The notes under the pieces: generated by a model
Told to the model about the DNA's origin: nothing
Database searches by the model: none
The model's input: the letters and a program-made list of their open reading frames with translations, nothing else
Assembly (NCBI RefSeq): GCF_001729745.1
Contig: NZ_CP017186.1
Coordinates: 868,001 to 932,000, forward strand
Length of the DNA stretch: 64,000 nucleotides
Direction of reading: 5' to 3'
Origin: Enterobacter hormaechei subsp. hoffmannii
GTDB taxonomy: Bacteria > Pseudomonadota > Gammaproteobacteria > Enterobacterales > Enterobacteriaceae
Shown here: in pieces, positions 56,422 to 64,000 of the stretch
How the letters are laid out: each line of letters starts with the position of its first letter
Position numbering within the stretch: the first letter of the stretch is position 1
Program-made: the position numbers and the translations under genes

Positions 56422-57006
56422 TCAGCTGCGTATTGTCTCTAACCAACTTGTTACCGTTTCAGTGGTTCTTCGCTCCTGATCACATTCAATGACCAGCGGT
56501 TTTTCCCGACGCGCAGTTGGGGCGAGACTGGCAAGGATGTCGTCGCTGTCTCCTTTACCGTAGCCACCGTGAGTAATAAAGGGGATGAGTAATTTGCCCG
56601 CAAGGTTGTGGCTGCTGAGAAATGCTTGCACTACAGGCGGCACGCTGGTCCCCCAGATCGGAAAGCCTAAATACACGGTCTCGTAGCGTGAGGTATCTGC
56701 AACGCTATTTTTTAATGCCGGTTTTACGCCTCGCTCACGCTCTTTTTTCGCCTGTTCAACGGTCTGAAAATAGTCTTCCGGATAAGGCGTAGCCGGTTCG
56801 ATTTCAAACAGATCGGTATTCAGGTTGCGGTGAATGACGCCCGCAATCACCCGTGTATTTCCGCTGCGGGAAAAGTACGCCACCAGAACACGGCTTTTAC
56901 CCTGCTCGTTTGCGGTTCCGGTCGCAGCTGAGGCAAAAGAAACGTTCGCCAGCGTCAGCCCGGCAAGTGCGGTGATTAACATTCTGCGGTTGGGATCATG
57001 CTCCAT
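56422..57006 (-). CDS. Exported flavodoxin-like protein with Tat-type signal
   Basis: A 194-residue protein. The N terminus NRRMLITALAGLTLANVSFASA has a twin arginine before a hydrophobic stretch, suggesting Tat export with flavin bound. The mature part is a flavodoxin_4-type fold: VLVAYFSRSGNTR (FMN phosphate loop), YLGFPIWGTSVPP, and FITHGGYG. Ribosome site AGGAGTGGATT. Ten bases after the previous gene in the operon. Confidence 0.87.
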   Translation of the reverse strand: MEHDPNRRMLITALAGLTLANVSFASAATGTANEQGKSRVLVAYFSRSGNTRVIAGVIHRNLNTDLFEIEPATPYPEDYFQTVEQAKKERERGVKPALKNSVADTSRYETVYLGFPIWGTSVPPVVQAFLSSHNLAGKLLIPFITHGGYGKGDSDDILASLAPTARREKPLVIECDQERRTTETVTSWLETIRS

Positions 57007-57015
57007 AATCCACTC

Positions 57016-57777
57016 CTAATTGTTTGCGAGCGCCTGCTGCAGCGCCTTTTCAGCTCGCGTTGCTGCATCACTTTCGCCATGTTCACGCAGAACCTGTGCC
57101 AGCTGGCGCAGCTGCGACGCCGTCAGGCCGACCCGCATGCTTGCTCGCGTATGCGACAGCAGTTGTGATTCGACGCCCGGCGTGGCCGCTAATGCGCCAA
57201 CCGTTGCCAGCTCGCGGCTTTGCCAGTCGAGGTTATCACGGGCGAAAATGTCGCCGAAAAGGTGCGTTTGCAGGAACTGGTTAATCACCGGGGCAAAATC
57301 AAACAGTGGGCCCTGGACGGGAGCGCCTGAGATTTTTGTCTGGTTTGCGGTACCGACACGGCGAAGCTCATCCCCGACAGGGATCGGGGCAATCGGTTCT
57401 TTACCCTCAACGTCTTTGATACCACGTTGTTTACGTGCTTCGACGACCTTCATCAGTTCACTAAGCGCATTCAGGCTACGGGGGAAGCCCGTATAGGCAT
57501 AAAGCTGGACGAGAATCTCTTTGGTTTCGTTTATCGTGAGCCCTGCGTCAAGACCCTGATTCAGGGCTGCATTCAGCTTATCCATCTGGCTGCTGGCCAT
57601 CGATGCCGCAATCAACGGGATGGCCTGTTGGCGGGCTGACAGCGTATCTGAAACCTTTTGTTCGTGGTTCATTTCTGAGGCTCCTTTATTGACGGGCGCA
57701 GCATGTGCCGCGAGACCAAAACCAAAGGTCAGCAGTACCGTTGCCGCTAATGCCTTAATGGGCGTGGTATTGTTCAT
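57016..57777 (-). CDS. Exported carboxymuconolactone decarboxylase-family protein
   Basis: A 253-residue protein with a signal peptide (about 1-26, ending HAA) and two AhpD/CMD-like helical domains (GLTINETKEILVQLYAYTGFPRSLNAL and LATVGALAATPGVESQLLSHTRASMRVGLT). No CxxC pair is seen, so it is not an AhpD peroxidase. Its start overlaps the end of the cupin gene by 23 bp, so translation is probably coupled. Confidence 0.87.
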   Translation of the reverse strand: MNNTTPIKALAATVLLTFGFGLAAHAAPVNKGASEMNHEQKVSDTLSARQQAIPLIAASMASSQMDKLNAALNQGLDAGLTINETKEILVQLYAYTGFPRSLNALSELMKVVEARKQRGIKDVEGKEPIAPIPVGDELRRVGTANQTKISGAPVQGPLFDFAPVINQFLQTHLFGDIFARDNLDWQSRELATVGALAATPGVESQLLSHTRASMRVGLTASQLRQLAQVLREHGESDAATRAEKALQQALANN

Positions 57778-58234
57778 CTGTCACTTTCTCCATCCAGTTA
57801 ACGCTTTTGCCATCCACAATCCCGGTTATCGCCAGATGCGTCATCGCGCTGCCGGGTGCCGCCCCGTGCCAGTGTTTGACGCCCGCCGGGCAAGAGACAA
57901 CGTCACCGGCGCGGATAACCTGCACCGGCAGGCCTTCTTGTTGGGTGAGCCCAACACCCGAGGTCACAATCAGCCGCTGACCTGCCGGATGCGTATGCCA
58001 GGCGGAACGAGCGCCGGGTTCAAACGTGACATAAGCCCCGGAAACAGGGATGTCGTTATCCGGTTTGAAGAGAGGATCAACCCTGACACGACCGGTAAAG
58101 TTCTCGGCTGGCCCGAACACCGCGTTCTGACTTCCTGCTGGGGCGATATGGACAGCGGGATTTTGTTCCGCTGCCCAGGATGAAAATGTGAAGAAGGGCA
58201 GTAACAGCCCGAGGTAACGTAAATGTCCGATCAT
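57755..58234 (-). CDS. Exported cupin-domain protein
   Basis: A 159-residue protein: signal peptide about 1-22 (ending WAA), then one cupin_2 barrel. Metal-ligand motif SAWHTHPAGQRLIVTSG (two His and following residues) and second motif CPAGVKHWHGA are typical of the cupin found beside CMD proteins. ATG 58234 has AAGGACG upstream; a 29-codon upstream frame is rejected. First gene of a four-gene operon, with a CusR/HprR-type box 80-95 bp upstream. Confidence 0.87.
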   Translation of the reverse strand: MIGHLRYLGLLLPFFTFSSWAAEQNPAVHIAPAGSQNAVFGPAENFTGRVRVDPLFKPDNDIPVSGAYVTFEPGARSAWHTHPAGQRLIVTSGVGLTQQEGLPVQVIRAGDVVSCPAGVKHWHGAAPGSAMTHLAITGIVDGKSVNWMEKVTDEQYHAH

Positions 58235-58298
58235 GCAAAGCGTCCTTATCAATGAAGAGGGGATTGCCTGCGATGATTTTATCGGGAGGGTAATGACG

Positions 58299-59756
58299 TC
58301 AGGCTGACGCCCCCCTGACAATCCTGTCAGCTAACCCGGGTCCCGGCTCAGCGCCGGATTGAGCATTATCTGCCGCTTTATCCGCTTGTAGCGCAAAGGT
58401 GAGGCCAAAAGTATTGATGCCTCCTTCACTACGGGCAAAGACATCTCCCCGGTGCATAATGGCGACGGCACGTACGATCGACAGGCCCAGTCCATGATGG
58501 GTATCACTCCTGGCCCGGGAGGTGTCAACGCGATAGAACCGCTCGAAAAGCCGGTGTAAGTGCTCTGGTGCTATTGGATCGCCCGGGTTTGACACTTCAA
58601 CACAGGCTTGATGACCGGTTTCGCTTAACCGCACCGTAACCGTACTGTTGGAGGGGGAGTGTCTTGCGCTGTTTTCCAGTAAATTGGCCAGTGAACGGTG
58701 GAACAGTCGTCGGTCGATGTCCGCGGTGACGTCGCCCTGAACATCGAGAGAGAGCTGTTTTTCAGCAAAAGAGGGTTCCACATACTCCGCTGTTTTTAGG
58801 GTTTCTTCGCGCAGGGAGACTTGGGTAAGCTGGGATGCATGTTCACCCGCATGGGCATGGGAAAGGAACAGCATGTCGTTAACAATAGACGTCATGCGTT
58901 CAAGTTCTTCCAGATTGGAACCCAGTAACTCTTCCAGTTCATCATGTGAACGGCGGCGCGAAAGCCCCAGCTGCGTCTGGCCGATCAGGTTAGTCAGCGG
59001 AGTCCGGAGTTCATGCGCAACATCGGCATTAAAGCTTTCGAGCTGCCGCCAGGCGACCTCCTGCCGTTCCAGCACGCCATTAAAAGATGATGCTAACTGC
59101 TGTAATTCGTCAGGTAATGCTTCGGTATTCAGGCGCTGACCATGGTCCCCGGGAGCGAGTTGCCGAGCCTGTTTACTGAGCGCCCCAACGGGACGAAGAC
59201 CGATCCTTGACACGACGTATCCCAGTAAGGCGACAATCACGACGCCCAGTGCGGTAATGATCAGCAATGTCCGCGTGAACGCATCGAGTGTGCCCATATA
59301 CGGCGTGGAGTCGATGGCAACCACATAGCGCAGCTCAGGCCTTTCACCGTTGGCGGGGATCGTTTTCACTAACAGAAACAGCGAGCATGCACCTTCTGAT
59401 GCACCTGGTACTTTATTAAAGCCTTCCTGTAAAGAAGACCACTGAACACCCACCGGTGGTGTTCCCCCCATGCTAAAGCGTGGGTTATCGCTTACTATCC
59501 AGTAGCGAACGCGCTCACCTTCAGAATTGGTTAATACGGTAAATTTATTGGCAAGCAGTGACCAGCCGTCAGCCGAGGTTCGTGCGGTGATCCACGGACT
59601 CATTAATGATTCCCGGAACAGCAGCTCGTTGTGCATCTGCTTTTGCAAAGAGTCATGCAAGGAGCTTCTGAGCAGGATGCCGATAACGGAAACAATCAGT
59701 AGCGCGGATAAGGCAAACATCAGCGCCAGGTGAACGGAGATGGAACGCTTAAGCAT
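58299..59756 (-). CDS. Sensor histidine kinase, CusS/HprS-like
   Basis: A 485-residue inner-membrane kinase of the heavy-metal/oxidant sensor type. Membrane segments about 8-28 and 160-183 flank a periplasmic sensor region of about 130 residues; then HAMP, HisKA with phosphoacceptor His248 (FNADVAHELRTPLTN) and HATPase_c (LANLLENSARHS, HGLGLSIVRAV). ATG 59756 has AGGGGATAAAC; an ATG at 59771 directly after the regulator stop is possible. Its partner regulator gene is interrupted by a stop codon. Confidence 0.9.
   Translation of the reverse strand: MLKRSISVHLALMFALSALLIVSVIGILLRSSLHDSLQKQMHNELLFRESLMSPWITARTSADGWSLLANKFTVLTNSEGERVRYWIVSDNPRFSMGGTPPVGVQWSSLQEGFNKVPGASEGACSLFLLVKTIPANGERPELRYVVAIDSTPYMGTLDAFTRTLLIITALGVVIVALLGYVVSRIGLRPVGALSKQARQLAPGDHGQRLNTEALPDELQQLASSFNGVLERQEVAWRQLESFNADVAHELRTPLTNLIGQTQLGLSRRRSHDELEELLGSNLEELERMTSIVNDMLFLSHAHAGEHASQLTQVSLREETLKTAEYVEPSFAEKQLSLDVQGDVTADIDRRLFHRSLANLLENSARHSPSNSTVTVRLSETGHQACVEVSNPGDPIAPEHLHRLFERFYRVDTSRARSDTHHGLGLSIVRAVAIMHRGDVFARSEGGINTFGLTFALQADKAADNAQSGAEPGPGLADRIVRGASA
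58316..58329 (-). promoter_or_regulatory. CusR/HprR-type box upstream of the cupin operon
   Basis: TGACA-ATCC-TGTCA, flanked by C and G to give CTGACA/TGTCAG. It lies inside the last codons of the sensor kinase gene, about 82 bp before the cupin start. Confidence 0.6.
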
Positions 59757-59771
59757 GTTTATCCCCTTCAT

Positions 59772-60452
59772 TTATTCGGACCGGACTTCGAGGACATACC
59801 CCATGCCACGAACGGTATGTAACAGCTTGATATCGAACGGCGCATCCACTTTGGCCCGAAGTCGTTTAATGGCCACTTCAACCACGTTGGCATCGCTGTC
59901 GAAATTCATGTCCCATATCTGCTCAGCTATCATCATTTTTGAAAGAATCTCTCCCTGATGCCGGGCCAGAAGGCTCAACAGGGAAAACTCTTTCGCGGTC
60001 AGCTCCAGCCGTGTTCCGGCACGAAATACGCGGCGAGCCAGCAGGTCGAGATGCAGATCGTGAATTTGCAGTTGGGTGATGTCCGCACCATCCGTAGAAC
60101 GACGACGTACCAGTGCCTGTATACGCGCCACCAGCTCAATCAGCGAGAAGGGCTTGGGCAGATAATCATCCGCGCCAAGACGAAGCCCTTTAACGCGCTC
60201 GTCGACCGAGCCGCGAGCCGAAAGCATCAGCACAGGCGTCTGTTTTGCTGCTCGCACCCCCTCGAGTACCCGGTAGCCGTCCATCCCCGGTAGCATCACA
60301 TCCAGTATTATCGCGTCCTAGTCGAACTCCAGCGCGTAATGAAGACCTTCAGCGCCATCTGCAGAGACATCAACCGTAAACCCGGACTCACCCAGCGCAC
60401 GGGAGAGATAGGTTGACGTTTTTTCTTCATCTTCGACTAACAACAGGCGCAT
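59772..60452 (-). pseudogene. OmpR-family response regulator (CusR/HprR-like) with in-frame TAG at codon 45
   Basis: From ATG 60452 the frame reads MRLLLVEDEEKTSTYLSRAL, then a stop TAG at 60318-60320 in [15 protein letters not shown], and stays open to 59772, 226 codons in all. Relatives have Tyr at this place (one base, TAT or TAC to TAG). The phosphoacceptor would be Asp51, six codons after the stop. The remainder includes KPF, and a winged helix ([40 protein letters not shown]). Restart at GTG codon 52 would lack the acidic pocket and Asp51. Either a true nonsense mutation, an amber-suppressed gene or a sequencing error. Confidence 0.85.
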
Positions 60453-60466
60453 AACGGGACTTCCTC

Positions 60467-61648
<1,182 letters not shown>

Positions 61649-61725
61649 TCAGAAAATTGAACATGAATCTCATTTAAGCGAGACCATTCTGCGTTGTGAT
61701 TGCCAACATAAAGCTGACGGCTACC

Positions 61726-61739
61726 TGACAGCGCTGTCA
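61726..61739. promoter_or_regulatory. CusR/HprR-type box 1 between the Tat reductase and hydrolase genes
   Basis: TGACA-GCGC-TGTCA inside a perfect 16-bp palindrome (61725-61740), 93 bp upstream of the reductase start. Confidence 0.65.
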
Positions 61740-61768
61740 GAAATGCTTTCCCATCCCAGCCTGTTTCC

Positions 61769-61782
61769 TGACAAAAATGTTA
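61769..61782. promoter_or_regulatory. CusR/HprR-type box 2 in the same divergent promoter
   Basis: TGACA-AAAA-TGTTA, one mismatch to the palindrome, 102 bp upstream of the hydrolase start. Reversed half-sites (TGTCA, 6 nt, TGACA) follow at 61789-61804. Confidence 0.5.
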
Positions 61783-61883
61783 TTTCCCTGTCACGATGCT
61801 GACAGCCCTCTCCGCCTACTCTGAGCCTGCAAATTTGATTCCGCGAGCCTGTATAACCAGGCCAATACTCATCGGGAGAGATC

Positions 61884-62933
61884 ATGAAATTCACGCTTAT
61901 CAGTGCAATGCTACTCACGGCAATGGCCGGAGTGACCTCAGCCAATGCGGCTGATTACAAAAAAAATCCATTCACACTCGTCTATGACGGTGGCATAACT
62001 GAGAACGTCAAAGGCAAGGTCAACATTCATCCGGTGAAATACGATCTGCATGGCATTCAGATTGCTGCGAATGTCTATACCCCTGCTAACTACGATCCCG
62101 CCAAAAAATACCCTGCGGTGGTGGTTGCACATCCTAATGGTGGCGTAAAAGAGCAGGTCGCCGGGTTGTATGCCCAGCGTCTCGCCGAGCAGGGCTACAT
62201 CACCATTACCGCCGACGCGGCTTATCAGGGTGCCAGCGGTGGGATGCCTCGCAGCGTGGATAAACCCGCTAATCGCATTGAGGATATCCACGGCATGGCT
62301 GACTACATAAGCCAGTATCCTGGTGTAGATACCGCCCGCCTTGGTCTGCTGGGTATTTGCGGTGGCGGCGGTTATTCACTTGTTGCGGCTGAAACTGACA
62401 AGCGGTTTAAATCAATAGCAACCATCAGCATGTTTAATTCAGGCCTTGTGCGCCGCAACGGCATGCAGGATTCACAGCTGGATACTATCCAGCAGCGTCT
62501 TCAGCAGGCTTCTGACGCACGTGCTCAGGAAGCCGCCGGAGGAGAAGTGCTTTACTCCGGCGATGCCAACCTGACTGATGAACAGATTGCTAAATTACCC
62601 TTTGCCTTGTATCGCCAGGGCTACGAGTATTACTGGAAAACCCACGCGCATCCGAACTCCACGTTTAAATACACCACCAGCAGTCTTCTGGATTTGATGA
62701 GCTTTGACGTAACGGACCATATCAATCTCATCAATAAACCGCTGCTGATGATTGCCGGTACAAAAGCGGATACGCTCTATATGACTGAAGACGCGTTCGC
62801 GAAAGCCACAGGTACGAAGGACAAAGAACTCTTCCTGATCGATGGCGCTACTCATATCGAGACGTATTGGGTGCCTGAATACGTTGATAAGGCTTTGCAA
62901 AAGTTAGACGTCTTCTTCGATAAGAATATTTAG
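61884..62933 (+). CDS. Exported dienelactone-hydrolase-like protein
   Basis: A 349-residue periplasmic alpha/beta hydrolase. Signal peptide about 1-22 (ending ANA). The nucleophile elbow GICGGGG carries Cys159, as in dienelactone hydrolases, rather than Ser; HPNGG near 83-87 is the oxyanion loop and GATHIETYW holds the catalytic His. Ribosome site GGGAGAG before ATG 61884. Divergent from the Tat reductase with two regulator boxes between. Confidence 0.87.
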   Translation: MKFTLISAMLLTAMAGVTSANAADYKKNPFTLVYDGGITENVKGKVNIHPVKYDLHGIQIAANVYTPANYDPAKKYPAVVVAHPNGGVKEQVAGLYAQRLAEQGYITITADAAYQGASGGMPRSVDKPANRIEDIHGMADYISQYPGVDTARLGLLGICGGGGYSLVAAETDKRFKSIATISMFNSGLVRRNGMQDSQLDTIQQRLQQASDARAQEAAGGEVLYSGDANLTDEQIAKLPFALYRQGYEYYWKTHAHPNSTFKYTTSSLLDLMSFDVTDHINLINKPLLMIAGTKADTLYMTEDAFAKATGTKDKELFLIDGATHIETYWVPEYVDKALQKLDVFFDKNI

Positions 62934-63192
62934 TTAGCCTCCGATGACGCCCCAGCCGCGCAGGCTGGGGTGTGTCCATCAGCTGTAGCCACTTCCCGCT
63001 TGCGTATTCACGCGATAGACCCAGATTAACGAAGTTGCGGTTAAAGATAATTACGCTGCTTAAATAGGCGCTATGAATGGAATTCATAGACCTAATCTGG
63101 AGCAGGGAATGAAAAGGATGAGCCTGATGTGACAGGATGGCTCGGGAGAGAGTGAATCATTCACTTCAAATTACTTTCAGGCGGAGAAGCAA

Positions 63193-63873
63193 ATGAGTAC
63201 GCAAGAGCCAACATTTAGTGAGGTAGTAAAAAATAGATACTCGGCCAGAGCCTTTCTTCCATCTCCCATCCCCAGCGATATCCTCAAAGACATTTTGCTC
63301 GAAGCGCAATGCGCACCATCCAACTGCAATACTCAACCCTGGTCCCTGCATATCGTTGCAGGAGATAAACTTCGTGAATTAAGCCATGCACTGACGGAAG
63401 CTCTAAGAGCTGGGAACTACAGCCTTGATTTTACCTTTGATAAAGAAGTTTATCCCGAGCCATTCAGGCAACGGGCTTCGGAGCAGGGGCGCTCGTACTA
63501 TCAGGCACTGGGCGTTGCGCGGGGGGATAACTTAAGTCGCTCAGAAGTGGTCGAGCGTAATGTGAGATTTTTCGGCGCGCCTCATGTTGCCCTGCTGTTC
63601 ATTCCTGCTGTAGGGGACAACGTTCGCGTAGCCTCTGACGCCGGTATGTATGCCCAGACATTCCTGCTTTCCCTGGCAGCTCGCGGTTACGCAGGCGTTC
63701 CACAGGCAGTGCTGAGTTATTTTGCCCAAACGGTGCGTCGAATATTAAATGTTCCTGAGGGCTTCAGGCTGCTTTACGGTATTTCGTTTGGGATCCCAGA
63801 TAAAACGCATCCCTCCCTGAGCTACAGGGAAGGGCGGGTATCTCTGGACGAAAGTGTCGTCTGGCATCAATAA
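63193..63873 (+). CDS. Nitroreductase-family FMN oxidoreductase
   Basis: A 226-residue cytosolic flavoenzyme. FMN-binding start NRYSARAFLPSPIPSDIL with APSNCNTQPW near 41-50, and late GYAGVPQAVLSYF in place of the usual FMN-binding loop. It probably reduces nitroaromatics or quinones with NAD(P)H. GGAG ribosome site at 63182-63185. The 259-bp upstream gap holds no gene I can support. Confidence 0.9.
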   Translation: MSTQEPTFSEVVKNRYSARAFLPSPIPSDILKDILLEAQCAPSNCNTQPWSLHIVAGDKLRELSHALTEALRAGNYSLDFTFDKEVYPEPFRQRASEQGRSYYQALGVARGDNLSRSEVVERNVRFFGAPHVALLFIPAVGDNVRVASDAGMYAQTFLLSLAARGYAGVPQAVLSYFAQTVRRILNVPEGFRLLYGISFGIPDKTHPSLSYREGRVSLDESVVWHQ

Positions 63874-63880
63874 CGACGTT

Positions 63881-64000
63881 TTATTTTTTTATCTGAACGG
63901 TCAGTGCCATCAGGGCGCTGGCTGCTGTAAACAACGCAATTATCCAGCCCATCGTCCATGGTGTGCCGTCACTGAACAGGGCAAGAAGAAGTGAAGAGAT
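63881..64000 (-). CDS. C-terminal end of an MFS efflux transporter (partial)
   Basis: The last 120 bases on the minus strand encode 39 residues, LLLALFSDGTPWTMGWIIAL, then FTAASALMALTVQIKK and TAA. This fits the last membrane helix of a Bcr/CflA-type multidrug transporter. The rest lies outside the window. Confidence 0.65.
   Translation of the reverse strand: MSSLLLALFSDGTPWTMGWIIALFTAASALMALTVQIKK

Noticed and set aside
59772..60299. Internal restart (GTG, codon 52) giving a 175-residue functional response regulator
   Set aside because: It would begin right after Asp51, missing the acidic pocket and first strands of the receiver domain; no ribosome site precedes it.
63121..63140. Possible CusR/HprR-type box upstream of the nitroreductase
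   Set aside because: Only one TGACA half-site is present; the second half is missing.

Overview
The window looks like the chromosome of an Enterobacter-type member of the Enterobacteriaceae (Enterobacter cloacae complex, Lelliottia or Leclercia are all possible). Gene order from the left edge follows the E. coli rrnH to thrW segment: rrsH end, ileV, alaV, rrlH, rrfH, aspU, dkgB, yafC, yafD, yafE, mltD, gloB, yafS, rnhA/dnaQ, aspV, then yafV, fadE, gmhA, yafJ, yafK, dinB, pepD, gpt, frsA, crl, phoE, proBA, thrW. Unlike E. coli K-12 it carries a complete Na+-translocating NADH:quinone reductase operon (nqrABCDEF plus nqrM) between yafK and dinB. A GntR-regulated peptide ABC transporter/gamma-glutamyltransferase operon sits between aspV and yafV.

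Layout. 1-4112: 3' end of a ribosomal RNA operon, its tRNAs and terminator. 4235-13552: housekeeping genes up to the second tRNA-Asp. 13509-21705: GntR regulator, two ATPases, binding protein, two permeases and a GGT-family peptidase as one overlapping operon. 21712-42780: core genes (fatty-acid oxidation, LPS heptose, Na+-NQR, translesion polymerase, peptidase, purine salvage, sigma-S helper Crl, PhoE porin, proline synthesis), with recognisable FadR, LexA and Pho boxes. 42892-49671: tRNA-Thr followed by a P4-type integrase and an AT-rich island carrying a two-gene Hachiman defence system (hamA, hamB), an unrecognised gene convergent with hamB, and a decayed AraC/MarA-type regulator.

49727-64000: an accessory block rich in oxidoreductases: a BhsA/YdgH-type small envelope protein, a NAD(P)-binding protein with a divergent LysR regulator, two cytosolic aldo/keto reductases, an isolated membrane-anchored Mrr-like nuclease, then a cluster in which nearly every enzyme has an export signal (alpha/beta hydrolase, flavodoxin, carboxymuconolactone-decarboxylase-like protein, cupin, Tat-type aldo/keto reductase, dienelactone-hydrolase-like protein) arranged around a CusRS/HprRS-like two-component system. 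It ends with a nitroreductase and the tail of an MFS gene.

The most striking observation concerns that last cluster. TGACA-N4-TGTCA palindromes, the core of CusR/HprR-type boxes, lie in front of three transcription units: the small envelope protein, the cupin operon and the divergent Tat-reductase/hydrolase pair. This suggests one envelope-stress regulon controlled by the local two-component system. The response regulator gene has an in-frame TAG at codon 45, just before its phosphoacceptor Asp51, so in this isolate (or this assembly) the regulator appears broken. All functional statements are from reading sequence and recalled family knowledge; no search was run.
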